From Ficedula albicollis (lineage: Eukaryota; Chordata; Aves; Passeriformes; Muscicapidae): 64,000 nucleotides of DNA. Numbering within the stretch: position 1 is the first letter of the stretch; every line of letters begins with the position of its first letter. Location: contig NC_021674.1 in the NCBI RefSeq assembly GCF_000247815.1, positions 28,026,901-28,090,900 of the forward strand, written 5' to 3'. Shown here piece after piece: positions 13,201 through 27,642 of the stretch. A model generated the notes under the pieces. It was not told the DNA's origin and searched no databases. It saw only the letters and a program-made list of their open reading frames with translations. A program made the translations under genes and the position numbers.

Positions 13201-16028
13201 TAATCCATTGAGGAAAATTGCCTTCTGCACTATCCTCACAAACTATCTTCCCATATATTAAGATCTTACCAAAATTAATTTCTCGTTTTCAGCATCATCA
13301 CTTGAAACATACCAGTCTAATTTGTCAGTGAAAGCCCAGGGAAGTATGTACTGCTGTGTTTTACATGCATGAACAGCTACAGGATTGAACTGTATGCCTA
13401 TTTTCATGCTCACTCTGATTTTGGAAGAAAGGGCTACTCAGCATGGCTGAAACACAATCCTTGAACCTCTGCTTTAAAAGTTACCCCAGTGTCACAGACT
13501 TCACATTTGACCACAGCTTGATTAAAAGTACTCTGTTTTCTTCCCCTTCTAGACTGTAGGAACTACTTACAAAATGGGACTATTATCATTGCCACATCTT
13601 AAAAGGTAAGCCTCTTTCCAGAGGAATTGGTGACATAGCAATGCAATTCATTTAAGTTCCTCAAGTACTGTAGAGTGATTGAAAACTTTCTTCTACCTTG
13701 TCTGCCACCTACAGCTGGTAAAAATTTGTTTGCAACTTGAACCCATTTAAGCTTACCCAATGCAACAAAATACTAGACAAAATCTGTCAGGTAGACAGCA
13801 TCTTCTAGGAAATACATTTTCTATCATGCAGTCTGAAACCAGACTACATATAACCTTAAATTTCCTGTTCCCAAGCTGCTGCTCAAATAAAACATTTCCA
13901 GAAAGCTAAAGGATGTAATATGCCAGTACGTATTGATATCAGCCAGACAAGTGGGAATAACCTTTCCTCCTAATGACATTGGTATAACACAATAGAAATG
14001 TTCTGTCAAAGGAAATGACCAACAGTATTTTAATAACTGACCTAAATGCAACTGAACCTTTTGTTTTTTAAATAACATTACACTACAGAACAAAAAAAAA
14101 CCAAGAGGAAATCCATTGTGATTTGTGCAGCATAGAGCTAAAGGAGTGCTCTTTTCAAAGATTGCAAGAACATTGCATCAAAACAGTGTTTATTCTGTAT
14201 TGCCTTAAAGCTACAGGAATTAAAATGAAAGATTTGACTGTAGGATCCTTACTAAACACCTCTCATTCAGCAACTCAAGTTTCAAAGTACAAACTGGTTA
14301 TAAAAACAAATCACATGAAGAACAATTCAACTACCCACCCAGGACATACATGAATTATAACGGATTCTCACTCATAAAAGAAGAAACATAACAAGAGCTA
14401 CACGAATTTTCTGAAACACAAGTTCTGATTGATATAAGACGTTTTTAGCTTTAGAATTTTATTAGTGCAGTGCACGTTATTTGGCATTTGGCCACTACAT
14501 TTCCATCCATTTTGTTAACTTTGCAGAAGGGCTGTACTTTTCACAAGATCTAAACTCATAAATTTTAACACAAACACTACCGAATATAATGCCATGTTTA
14601 TGTATGAAATTTCTTTTTGCATATCTTAGTGTAACTTATTTGCCCTAAGCACTAAGTGCATTCATTCACTTGAAAATTCTTTTAAGCAACTTTACTCTAA
14701 TCCAATTTCAACAGGATGTCAAAATATGTGCTATATTGTTCTCAGTTTCAAACAACACCTTCTTTAATCTTCCTTCTGTTTTTGAAATCAAAGATAAAGT
14801 AAGCAACTACCTGTAAAATACATTGTTGAAATCTAAGGCAGAATTTGATTTGGCAAGTTTATCTCTTTTAGAGTGTCTACATTGCTACAATTTCAGCATC
14901 ACAGAGATTCTTCTGAGGACACACAATTTGTCACTTTAGTTGATGAGAGTAGTGTCCCTGAAACAGGAAGTTATCCTCCTTCTTTAGAGGTAACAGTCCT
15001 TCTAAATAAGATTTTATTTAGCAATGTGGTATTGTATTCACTATTAGACTTTGGAAATTAGCAAAATTTTAAACTTGGAGCAAAAAGAGAAGTAACCTGC
15101 ATTTTCTGATTGTTTGCCTGAAGGCTGCATTTCAGCTCTAACCTACCCAGCTTTTTAAGAGATGGTAGTTAAGAAGATTTAAAACACTAGAAGAATAGAG
15201 CTTCTGGTTTGTGTTTCACAGCTTCAAGTTTTGCTACAAAACTCAGATCTTGTGCAAGTATTAAAATTGGATGCAACTTCAAGATTATGAGGTTTAATTT
15301 TTAAAACTTTAAAAAATCCTGGGAATAAGAACACAGATCACTGAAGCCAAGAAGGTATGAAAAACCCAAACACAGCAATAACAAGACAATTATGTATATA
15401 GAAAAAGACTTGTTGCTTTCTGTGGCTTACATCAAAATCTTCTGCCTTGCTCATAAATCTATACATTATCATTTTACCAAAATCATATGCATGCTGAAAG
15501 GAGCTGGATTTTTTTTTTCTGAATTTGCTATAAAATTGTGAATAAAACAGATTTTACAGAGAAAAAATTATCACAGTGACCAGGGTATTGAAAAACTAAG
15601 TTACATATTTCACTCAATACATCCTGCCTAATTTGAAATAAGACTTCTGCAGACTTTCCAGAGAGCTAATAATATTTAACAGAACAATCATTAATGCATT
15701 TAAAATAAAGAAATCCAGACTTGGACACAATCCCTTGCCTTGTTTGCCAATAGATATCTTTAAATGACCTCTGCAGTGCAAACATCCTAAGTTACTCAAC
15801 AGTTAGCCAGTTAGACTGAATGTGGCTCACTGTACAATATACCAGTATGAATCAACCCAAACTGCATCTGCAACTACTTCTGCAGTCATGCTGATCTCAC
15901 ATGATGGCCCACATGCACAACTCAGATTGGTCAGGACCATCATTCATGTTATCTTTTCAGCATATCATTGAAGAACTTACCTGTCATTTCTGAGCACACA
16001 GATGGAGGCTCAAATAAACAATTCTCTT

Positions 16029-16057
16029 CTGTCTAGACACTGCCTGTCTAGACACTG
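16029..16057. repeat. Short tandem repeat, 14-bp unit with 1-bp spacer
   Basis: 'ctgtctagacactg' occurs at 16029-16042 and again at 16044-16057. The unit contains the palindrome 'tctaga'. It is probably slippage-derived. Confidence 0.9.
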
Positions 16058-18374
16058 TCTCCATGATCTCCACCAACACTAGGAGCAACTTCATGCTTTA
16101 GATCTTAATTTCAACCTTTCAGTTTCTAATTTCAGCTTTTTTTTTGGCTTTGCCATACTGCAACTTGTTTAACTTTCATTTTCTAAAAAGATCAACTGTT
16201 GCCTCATTTGAAGTACAGAAGTTTTAGTAGCACCCAAAGATGACTATATATTCTTGTAGACACAGAAGTCTGGCAAGTCAACTGTCATGACTGGGTAAGC
16301 CCCATTTTTCCGGTTAGGGAATTAATGAAAAATTATCTGTAGAAATAAATTCAAAATGCCCTGCAGAAAAAGTAATGGAATGAGTATGGACACTGCTGAA
16401 GGCCTAGGCACATTTCAGCCAGGCCTTTTTCTCAGGTTCTGAGTCTTTTTCTCAGGATGTGAAACTTTGTCAGCTCCATCCAGGATTTTTCCCAGGCTAA
16501 AAACTTTTTCTTTACTGTAAACACGAGAAAAAAATCATAACAAAAATAAACACCTGTTAAATCCATTAAAGGCAAAAAAAAAAAAAAGTGTCTCTTTCTC
16601 TAACCAATAAACTGTCTGTATTTTGTTTTTCACAAACTATCTTATTTAAAGCCATGACTTCCTTCAATAAACTGCTCCTTCTTGCTCTTTCTGACACCAA
16701 GCAAAAAAGTGCCTAGTTCTCTCGCTGCTCCGTAACCCTTCATACAGCAACAGAATGAGAACTTCCATATGACAGAGACCAGACTCCAGAAGCATCACTG
16801 CCCACACAGTTGCAGCTACTGTCATACAGAAGATGGCCAGTAACTATTTACCTATCCATAAGTAAGCAATTCAACACAAGGGAGTTAAATGCTACTTCAC
16901 GGCAGAAGTTTTCCTGGCTGACATTTTTTATTATAAAACAAAGTTTCAGGACAAGGCCTTTAAGAAAACACCTATCTAGACTTTAAAGTGATTAACCAAT
17001 AGCATGTACATTCACTAAGTTTCCCCTCTAGCTCATGCTGTGTGGCAATAGGAATGGAAAAATAGTACTCAATTATTATACAGAGATTAATAGGCCATAG
17101 GCATCTATCAAACTGTGTCAACACTGGAGAAATCCAAGTGATTCGGGAGATCTGTTCTGACCATCTGCCAGATATTAAGTTAAACAATCTCACCAAGGAG
17201 CATTGATTTTCACTAAGAAGTATAACCCCAGAGATTTTGTTGGGCTGCAAATTCAATTTTGTGAATTCCCTGGCTCCTGATCCTGTCTGCTGACAGAAGT
17301 TGGCTGCATAGTAAGTGAACAGTTTGATAGGGAAAGGTTTTTTTGACATTCAGACATGACCAGAGTTGAGAAAACGAATTCACTTGAAGTTGGTATAAAA
17401 GGCAGAGTAGAGCTGTTACAAGGCCACCCACAGAGTGCAATTTAAGCCATTTCAACAGTAACTCATTTAAATGAGTAGCAATGACACCAACTGGATTTCC
17501 AAGAGAGACAAGGAAAATTTGCAGCCTGACACTATCAGTTCTAGTGAGACCTTACAGGTAAGGCAAGTGAAAAATCCCCAATGAAGCAACTTCTCAGCCC
17601 TATTAGTAAAGACATGCAGAGTTTAGCTTTCCAAAGACGCCGTACTGTTCAACTTCTGGCAAAGAAACATTTAAATTTTGTTCTGAAACATTCTGTGCTT
17701 TATATTCTTTCATCCTTCCAAAAAAGTTAATCAAGAACCTATGCAAACTACTCAGTGTCCATGATTACCTATTCCCCATTTCTTTTCACAATACAATGGG
17801 CCTCATGCTCCCTAAGGCTGCTAATTCATAGACTCCTTCACAGGTTATTGCTTATTTCATAACTCCAGGCAATATCTGCAGCAAACTATAATTCTACACT
17901 ATCAAAAATGAAATCTGGTAACAATTTCTAATTGATTTGAAGTTGTTTTTCTTTGAAATGTGTTTAAATACTCAGGTTGCCAGAATATCTTCCAGGAATG
18001 TGATTTTAAAGGAGACAGATTGTAACTGTTTTTCCTGGCTATACTACAGGAAATAACAGCAAGATCTTATTTTAAGTTAGTGTACTTCTATATTTCTAAG
18101 CAAGAAATTAACTTTCATGAGAAAATGTCAGTAAACAAAACCTCCCAAGCATGTAACAGTGGCAATGCATTTCTATAGCATCTTTCATCCAGAATTATCA
18201 TACAGAATAATGTTAAGTACAGATTTGCATTTTGTTTATATCTCTGCACACCACATGCACACAACTTGCATCCTACAGTGGCTTAAAATCAATACCAATG
18301 TAAGTTTTTACCCGAAATGAGAAAGATCACAGCGTGATGTTAGCACTTATCCTCCACATAAATACAGAGGAGAT

Positions 18375-18470
18375 ACTGGTCCAGTGGTTACAGCATTAGC
18401 CTAGAAACTGGCATATCTGGTTTCAGTCCTTGCTTTGCTCTATTCTTCATAGGCCACCACAGGGAAATTG
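18375..18470 (+). mobile_element. Relic of a tRNA-derived SINE (MIR/CORE-like)
   Basis: 'tactggtccagtggttacag' resembles the A-box part of the tRNA-derived SINE heads found in amniotes, and 'ggtttcagtcc' at 18419-18429 resembles a degenerate B box, with A-to-B spacing of about 30 bp. The following 'ttgctttgctctattc' fits the decayed body. A functional tRNA is unlikely because the paired arms do not hold. The family assignment is a guess from motif order only. Confidence 0.5.
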
Positions 18471-21400
18471 CTCACAGAAAAAGGCACAGGATAATTATCT
18501 ACCATATGCTCACATCTTTCTATCAACAGATATTTTTCACAGTATTTGCAGGGCTGGAGTGTTATAACAACTTCAAAGGCTTCAGTTTCTTAGCAGCCAG
18601 CACTTAAACATCCTACAGGCTGCAGCTTCAAATCAATCACTGTAAACCTACATGCCATCTACTTGTCATCTTGTTTTCACAGGTTCTTCATATCCCTCTC
18701 CCCCAAAGCACCACTGGAACAACTTTCTGGAGTGATCTTGAAATGATCATTTTTGGACCCAAGCAAACATCAAAACTTAACATTTCATAAAAACAGTTCA
18801 ACTCTGGAGCATTTCTGTCATTGCAAATACAACCAAAGAATTTATAGACCTTGTGTGCTCTGCTGCTGTGAATACCAGATAAAAATGTTTGCACAAAGCA
18901 AAACTTGGGATTGTCAGTATTTATTTTAATTTTTATTTTTGGCAAGAGGCTGTGAAAACTGGATACAGAAATTAGAATAGATTATAAACACTTAGTTGAA
19001 ATCCCAAATACTAGAGGGCCTTGAATTAGCAAGAAAATACAGAGCAGGAAAACAACACAATAAGCAATTAATTCTGATTTCAGAAAAGCATCTTATGTCA
19101 TGCATGAAATTATTTTCTCTTTTTTCTTCCACTGACTACACAGTGTGTTTCCTAATAAATGATACAATACCCAAAGCAGCTCTATAACAGATTCCAGCAA
19201 ATCTGACACATGGAGAACACTCTTCTGCAATCACCTAGAAAAAACGCAAAACTGCCCCTCAAGTATCAAAAAAGGAGTAAACTCAACTTCCAAATGTACT
19301 ACAAATTTTTTCTATTTCCTGCTGAAGGAGCAGTGAAGAGACAGCTGATCTTGGTAAGTTAAGGGTATTCAGGAAATCCAGAATCTGTGAAGCCAAGCCC
19401 AGGAGAACATTTTTATGTTGTGCACTCTTCCTGGAAGAGCCTGCCTGTTTCTCCAGCAGAATTCTCTTAGAAGATAATCAGACTCCTAAAAGCTACAACT
19501 GCCTACCATCTAATTAATCTTCTAAAGACTTGGCATGCATAAGCATTTCTTGTCCTACTTTGCTAAGGAATTAGACAAGTTTTGTTTCTTTCCAGACCTC
19601 TCAGTACACCTCACTCAGAAAGCAGATGACACCTTTACCTGATTCAAGAGGGAATTTCTTAATTCCTTCAGCACGTATTAAATTCTGGGTTAGCAAATCC
19701 AATGTACTAATCATTAGTTTCTCCACATGAGTACACTGCACTTTTTTGCCTTGGGAGTTGGTTACCAGAAGTTTACATATTTAACTAGACATGGTAAGTA
19801 AAAGGAATAAAGCATGAAGACAAGAAAAATTCCCCCACAAGATATAGGCACGCGCATCTTTTAGCTAAAGACTCACCATGCTGTGATGGCAGTGTGAACA
19901 GACCTCAACTCCTCAGACCCCCAGTGGACCAGAGAACAGACCACTGCTAATGCTTCACCTCAAGACTCCCTTTCAAATAGCAAGCCTTTTACTCTTATCA
20001 GCTCTTGTGGTTTTTTCCTTTCCTGTCAACGCAAGTAATTTTAGCTACAGCAAAAAGGCAGAACCTTCACAGCTAATGTTTTGGATAGCATCCATTAACA
20101 TCCCTTGAGCATTTATCGTCGAATGGTACATGCAGAACTATTTTCTTCTAACCATTTTTCCTCTTCCAAAATCCCACAAATTAAAATCAATGTATACCTC
20201 ACTGGTGGACCTCACTGTTGTGAGAGCAGTATTGCCATTTTTATTCCACATCTGTACAAGAGGGCTTATAAGGCCTTGAAAATATAGTCCCTAAGAAAAC
20301 ATAAAATACAATTGTGTAACTCGTAAAATATTGGAAATCAAAATTATTTCTCTACCATACCAGAAAAATTATTGCACATTAGTTATCTCTTCTCAAAAAA
20401 CCAGCATGAAAACACTCATTTGGTTCCTTTATGAAAGCAAAATCTGCATCTCTGGGAAGATGGGTATAATGCAGAGTTCACATGAAACTGTACAAACACT
20501 TATACTGCAAACCAAAGACTCAAGTTGCTGACTAAATTTGAATTATATTTCTGTAGTTATCTCTAAAAAAGAGCAGATATGCCTGAGGAACTGAAATAGA
20601 AGATAGCAAGGAAACACAGACCTAAAAGAATGTAAAGAATGAGTAAAACAAAGAGGTTTTGAAACAAATATAGGCTGAAACTCAGACTGGTAAAAAGGAA
20701 AGAAAATATACCTTCAGTCCTCCTCCATTTCAGGAAATGAACACATCTTTTCAAAATCACCCTGAGCGCAAAGGCATTTATTTCTTTGCCCCAACAATAT
20801 CTTCTGAAAAAAAGAACCTTCAGGGTACCAAACTTAAACTAATTTCATTGGAGAAAAGTGCAATTACAAATTAGAACAGAATTCACAACCCAGAATTAAA
20901 TCAAAAACAGAACTTCATTATTAGACAGAATGAACATTTCTAACTGTCCTCCTGCAATCAGTTAATATAAAATTTTTTTCTACTTGAATATTCATAAGCA
21001 ATGACCAACTTCCTCTACAGAAAAATGAATTATTATAGCACATCAGCGTGAATTCAATGGGCATACTACACAGAGTTTAAATGTGTTCTCAATTCAAGAA
21101 GACTGTCCTAGAGTCAGTATTTTCTCTCAAAAAAAACCCCACCCCTAACCAAGGCCCTTTGTTTCTACAAAGCTAACAAGCTGTTGCCTTCAAGACATGT
21201 GACTTCTTACTGTTTCTAGAGTTCTTGAGAATTCTAGAAAGCAGTCTAGAGTGAAGTGTATTGTTACAGCAACACCACACATAAGGGCCAGAATCCTTTA
21301 ATTTTCTGCTAGTTTTTCTGATAATACTTTTTTTACCATTTTTAACAAAACACTGCTCAAATAAAGTATGATTATGTATTAATAAACTGAACCAAAAAAT

Positions 21401-22816
21401 AGTCAGAAGTACATTACCAGTTTGCTGGTTTACATTAAAGAATTATAAATTATCATTGTACTTCCAGACTTCCACCTAAAAGATGTTCTCCTTTCATAGG
21501 TCTGGCTTGCAATATCCAACTTTACATATTTGGTATGAACTATGGCTCGAAAGTGAATGATTTACTATAATTCATTATAACACCCTTACCACTAGCAAGG
21601 ACTGTATTTCCTGCAAAGGAAAGACATGCAAGCCCAAACATACTTTTCAGCATTTTACATTAAGATTTAAGCATCCTGTTATTCTGGTCCAAACTTCTGG
21701 ACCATCTAAATCTAAGACCATGAAAAATATGGTCAAACTCATACAACAAACAAAAATTATCTTTATTTTATCCTAAAACAATGCTATGAATGGAAAATCA
21801 TAAAATGTTTTCTCCCCCTATTTTACTAGTGCACAATGATTAAGTCCTTCATCACTTTAGTTAGTATGGCAGAAAACCATTTTCTCCCACTTTGCCATCC
21901 TTCAGTCAAATATTCATGCACATTCCTAATGCTCTCCAACAACTAGTCTTTCCTGGACTGAAATACTATATTTTAAAAGCTAATATTCTGGATTTTTCAT
22001 ATTCTAGGGAGAAATTGCATTATCAGAGCAGCTTGTGCCAAAAAATGAAAGGAAATGTTTCCCCCTGGAGCCCTTTACAAAAGTAATGGAATTAATTTTG
22101 CCTTCTACACCAGCAATATTTAAGCAAGAAAGGCAAAACTACCTAGCTTAACAGATATTTTGTTCCTTGAAATTAAAGTAGTATTATCAGAATATGGATT
22201 TTCTTTTTTTTTTAATTTCTGGATTTCCTAGGTGAAAAGTTCAGCGAAAATGATGCAATCAAGTAAAGCACAACTTTCGACTGTAGCATATTCTGTTCTG
22301 CTTATGCTTTGAGATAGAAAGACACATTTTATAAATTGTACTAGGAAATGCTGAAGTTTGGCAAAAAGAAAGTGAGGTAAATGCTTGCAATGATTTTACG
22401 TGAATAGAAAATGACACAATAATACAACGTGGCTAAACATCTCTCAGCTCTATAAATAATAACAACTGTAGACAGAAAGGACAAAAACAAAAGGCTGCAA
22501 GAGAAATCAAGAAGACTAAAACAATGAGAAAAAGAAGTAGTTTCCTAGTGTAGAAAGGTCCTGACAGACTAAAATATGGAAAGGTGATGGGAAAACCTTA
22601 TTTTCTGTCATCCTCTTGAACTCCTGCTGGACTGTATAGCCATCACCTTTACTACAGATGTACACAGATAATCCTAACATTTGCTCTCAGCACTGTGACT
22701 TCTCAGAAGGACCTCACACAGGCTGCAGTCAAGCAGGCCACGCTACGCCAGGAAAGGATTCCCAGCCAGAATCCTCTTTTGGGGATTTCTCATTTTAAAC
22801 CCAGTACTTACTCAAC

Positions 22817-22890
22817 TTGGCAGAGGGGCTGAACCTGATCATCTCCAGAGGGCCCTCCCAACCATAACTATTCTGTGATTTTGTGATTGC
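22817..22890 (+). mobile_element. CR1 LINE 3' tail fragment, plus orientation
   Basis: 'cttggcagaggggctgaacc', 'tgatcatctccagagggccc' and 'aactattctgtgattttgtg' match the terminal 70 bp or so of avian CR1, including the degenerate short-repeat tail. Only the 3' tip is recognisable. Confidence 0.8.
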
Positions 22891-24539
22891 CTGAGGAACA
22901 GCGTGGAGCTCAGACACCAAAACCAGATTAAAATACATTCAAAATTGCATTCTTTCAGATCTGGCTTTAAAGGGAAAGCTGCACTGGCATACCCCTATTG
23001 TTCAAAAATGTCGACAAAAACAGATACCATAAGTGCCAACAGTACCAGTCAAAGTCCTTGAGAAAGTTCCTGAATAAATGGCTTCTCTAATGGTAATGGG
23101 ATAAAAGGTGACTCTTTTCCCCACTACCTATTAATACCAGACAAATTTCAGCAAGGCTGCAGTGACTAAATGCATATGTATATATATGTGTGCACACATA
23201 ACTGCATTCCCCATAAATACAAATAGGTAGGAACAATAGAGAGGGACAGGAATAAAATGTTTTCAGAATTAATGCTTGTTTCATAAAATTAAATGCTAAA
23301 TAACATGGGATTATAAATAAAACATATTGACATATAAAGTCAAGACATGGCTGAAAAATGAACACAATATACGGGAATATAAAGGAGTTCAAAATAAGGA
23401 AAAACACCTTCCAATAAACTGAATAAATTCCCCAAGTTCAACTGAAGCCAAAGTAATTTAAGGCTTTCAGTACAAGAGCAGCAGGTTAGGGAGTCCAAGA
23501 ATGAAATGTGCTGCTGACATTTGAAATAAAGCACACAGAAGAGCTAAATAGGTTGAACTTACCCGTGCATTTCTCAGACAAGCAGAACTCACTGCTGTGG
23601 CTTTATATTTTAAAATCACACCCCAAAAACCACTGAGCTCATTGCCCTTATGGGGAGCTCTCACACTAGAACACATAACATGTACATCTTTCCTAACAAT
23701 ACAAATGACAGACTTTTAAGAACAAAATAGTTCAAACAATATTAGTTAAGGTAAGGAGTCTTTGAGGTTTTTTTGGAGTTACTGTGAGCAGGGGGACAAC
23801 TGACACTGTTAAACATGTCTCATGCTCCTGAGTAAATAAACAATTAATGGAAGAGGGGAATATTTAAAGGATCTCTTCACTACCCATTAAAAACTAACTC
23901 AGCAACCAACAGAAATAACGATTAAGACTTTGAACAGAGGCACAGAAAAAAATACAAACTTCATGACAGTCCTCATATAGCCAAATGAGTCTAATAAGCA
24001 CAAATACAAGAACTTAAAAACAAACACTGGTGTGCACAAGATATAGAGCGTGACAGCCAATACACTTGAGTAGCACAATGAGCTGAATTAACTCCACAGT
24101 GACTGAAATCTGTACTCAGTATCAACAAATACACAAGGGAAAAGAATCCTCCCAGTGCTAATTATGGGCATGAGAACTGCAGCGGCCTATTCTCTGAAGA
24201 TCTGTGATGACAGTATCTTCCTCCCATGCAAACGCAGCACTAAGTATTCCCACAAGGAAAATGCTATATACCAGCCCACAAGGACATATTCAGCACTTAG
24301 TAGGCTTCAGGAAATGCTCATGTCCCTTGCCTCCATTCCCACTAAGGCTATTCAAGCCCTTTTGATAGCAATGGGTGGGCAGAGTAATTCTGGGGAGGCT
24401 AGCTGGAGACCTGAAGTAGAATACTAAGATACCCATTTCCTTGAACTGTCAGTCGCCTTGCTGAAACTTTTATTGTATCCTCTTTGCCAAACAGAAGATA
24501 ATTCAAAATCATTGGAAAAATGGGGTTAACATTTTGAAT

Positions 24540-24720
24540 AAGCACTTCAGCTATTAACTGGCTCACATTAACAATCAACTAGGCTAACATAACAAACAAT
24601 TCTTGTTACTCAAACTGGCGTCATTGTAATGAGCTCCAAATTAATCTCATCCGTACACAATCACTAATCTCGTTGTGTGCCAACTGAATTTTTAATCAGA
24701 ACCGAGTGAATCATAGGTTG
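24540..24720. promoter_or_regulatory. Candidate conserved non-coding element
   Basis: This stretch is not repeat-like and contains several homeodomain-type TAAT or ATTA cores (around 'attgtaatgagctccaaatt' and 'gaatttttaatcagaaccg') and rare CpG-containing words. That texture is common in vertebrate enhancers. There is no direct evidence of function; cross-species alignment is needed. Confidence 0.2.
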
Positions 24721-27547
24721 TTTTTAAAATACATTTCTAATACTTGTCATCTAAAATGAATAAACACTAGAGCAAGAAAGAACTTTTCTATTTACATACT
24801 GAGAAGCTGATTTTATTTATGCGTACTGTACATGCAAGTATTAAATGCATTTTGGTAAGAAAACATTCTTAATGACAATATAATGTAAAAATGTTTCTTT
24901 TTAATCACTCTTTGAGCATGAACAGCACTATCAACCTAAAGAATTTAGCCCCCTGACTGTAATTAAAATTGTATGACAAACCAAAAGGACCACTTGCCCC
25001 ATGTTTGAAGTGCTGCACAATGCCAGTATCATTGGCAAGATCAGCATGCACACTGTTAGACCCTGCGACCAGCAGAGTAACCACTACTGGTAAGACATGT
25101 AATGAAGCACACACTTTGCAGTGCTGAACTTGAGACTCAAGCTGAGTTTCAAATTCAAGTGACTTTAATGTTTGTGCAAGACACAAAAGCAAAGCTAAAT
25201 TTCAATGAGCATTTCAACTTGATTCTGCAATTGCAGTATCAATTTAGAAAATCATCAGCCCTGCTTACAAAGCAAGAGTGTTGAGCTCAACACATCGCTC
25301 TACTGCTGAAATACTGGCCTAATCATTCAGGAATTCTCCAGGGGAAACAAAACCAAACCCAAAACATGAACTATTCTTTTACAGCATTCACTTTTTAAAA
25401 TGCAGTATTTCTGGAATCTTGCTTTAGCTGTCTGGCTAACAGCTGCTTAACTGAACAGCTATTACCATGCTCAGATGAAAACCTAACTGGAAGGTCTGCC
25501 CATGGCCATTGAAACCGAAGAGCAACTGAAACGATCTGCAACACAGCCATTCAAATGTCTTCAGGGAAGCCTACTGACAACCTCCATTAGAGCCACACGA
25601 GCTGGAGGAATCTGGAGTACCTGGTTCTCCTTTCAAGCTAAGCATAATGCCTGACTCAAGCCATCTAACAACATGTGATGTCTTCTCGGAAAACGAGACA
25701 CTCAGACAGATGAGAGCAGTGCATGCAGGCTCAATGTCAGAATTCCCACAGATCCGATGGCACATATTACTTACTCAGAGACTGTGCTCCTCATTGAATA
25801 ACATCTACATGCTTTTGTGCATGGTAGATTCTGTTTTGATTGCCAGGAATGGTTGCATCAGAAGTATTGAAGACTGCTCAAGATTAAGAGCATTAAATCA
25901 TGGTCAATGTGCTAATCTGTATTTTACTTCTAGTCAGTAGACAGCTACATTAACTCATTTAAGAATTCTGCTAATATCTTAGAATTTAATTAAAATTATC
26001 TTCATTAAACAGCTCTCGCATTTGTGGAAAAAAGGAGCTATTCAAAGATTTGGCACAATAAGCAAGTTATTGTTAAGGCAACATTCAGAAGAAAAAAATT
26101 TACAAACCATATGGAACTTTAAACAGTGAGTGCAAAACCAAAGGTACACTGTGTAGACCACGGCTGCAAGGTGGGAATAACATGCTCCAACACCATCAGG
26201 ACAAACTGAAGGTTACATTTACATGGTGAATGCTTCAGCAAGGCATAATGACCAAAGGCTTGCAGACTTCTTCTTCGGTTTGTTCTAATTACTTTCCAAT
26301 AGGCTGATTAATCTCATTATGTATCAAGAAGCAAATGCCTCTTCTTTCCAACAAAAGTTTGTTCTGTGCTTAGGCAGAAGAAAAGCAACAATCCCAAAAA
26401 AAGCATAATTAATGAACAATATAAGAAAGAAAGAAAAATAAGGATGTTTTTATCTTTGCAGGCTTTCCTGTAAAATACAACTGTTAGTGACTTCTTTTCA
26501 CTTGAGAAATATGGCACCATACCCCTCTCAGCAAGCTTCTCCATCTGAACAGCATTTCTGCAAGATGTCCCAAATTACTTTATATCTCATTTGCAATTTA
26601 TTAATTATTTCTATTTCCAGTACATTAAAAGGTGCTCCTCTTCTTTTAATATAAACTATAAAAAGTAGTTGCTAATGCAAACACTTCTCAGGAGGTTGTA
26701 AGATTGTAAAACAAATGAGCAAAAGAAGAAAACAGAATTGGTAAATAAAGAAGTGTGAAAACAATTCTAGAATTGCCATAGAAAGAAAAGCTTTTTCTAT
26801 AAACTAGCATGATGAAATAACTGTTCATCAGCACCATGCCTCCTACCCAAAGGAGTTTGCAAGCTTAACAGCGAAGTGACCAGAAGAAAACAAGTATGAC
26901 ATTCACCTTTTAAAAGTTCTATTAGGTACGTTACAAATAATTATGAAAACCAATTCTCCTGATTTTTGTATATAACTTATTAGGAGGTAAAAGGTAAAAC
27001 CAAAAGTAATAGTAATAAGGCTGTATAAGAGTATTTTCTCACTTTGTTACTCCCACCTTTTAGAAGGTCATTTCTTTGTCCAGATAACCCTAACAGACAT
27101 GAGCACATAGCTTTCTTTGATGAAGTGGCTCCCAGAACATATTAACTAGATATATCCTTCCTCAACAGAAAACAAAAATCAATGTGACGCCAAATTACAC
27201 TACTTTATTTCAGAGATAAATGTTTTTAAAGACACAATTTATCAACCTTTTTTTTTCTCAGACAGACATTTAAGATTAAATAGACATATTTTTACAGATA
27301 TTCTAAGTAACTGCTATACAGGTAATATTGTCTTGATTAAAATATTTTAAACTTTGTCCCCCTCCATTTATGGATTTAACTTTCAATCACTTTAGAAGGC
27401 AATGTGCTTACACTCAAAACACCAGTGAGACAAAAGGTGTGCTTCTTCTTTATTTTGCATTGTTATAAAATTCCTGTTGCTGAAGCTATTCTTAAAAAGT
27501 GAAGTCTTTCTGCAAGGTGTAAGGTTCTCAAACAGTAAAGTACTTAC

Positions 27548-27642
27548 ATGCAAGGCAGAAGGATCTGGCAAAAACTCAGCATCCTCTCCAAAGATAAAAT
27601 CTGGTGGCAAGTCAGGATAGTGAGCATTAAAAATTATATCCC
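27548..27642 (-). CDS. BABAM2: BABAM2 coding exon, residues 69-100
   Basis: This is a 95-bp exon. With the one base carried over from the exon at 39436-39512 it encodes [16 protein letters not shown], continuing to Pro-Asp-Pro-Ser-Ala-Leu-His. On the minus strand the acceptor is 'gcttttcag' before 27642 and the donor is 'gtaagtac' after 27548. It enters in phase 1 and leaves in phase 0. The Pro-Pro-Asp-Phe segment is typical of the UEV/UBC-like fold. Compared with human as I recall it, there are Gln-to-His, Glu-to-Asp and, at the final residue, Gln-to-His changes; the last sits at the splice junction. No frame damage is visible. Confidence 0.96.

Larger units (their letters stand above)
10596..27547 (-). 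other. BABAM2: BABAM2 intron of 16,952 bp
   Basis: This intron separates the exons at 27548-27642 and 10401-10595, with GT at 27547-27546 and AG at 10597-10596 on the minus strand. It holds CR1 fragments at about 11604-11925, 12290-12420 and 22817-22890, a GC-rich patch at about 12840-13200, a short tandem repeat at 16029-16057, a tRNA-derived SINE-like relic near 18375-18470, and a TAAT-rich, balanced-composition stretch near 24540-24720. The rest is AT-rich, without recognisable genes. Confidence 0.85.
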
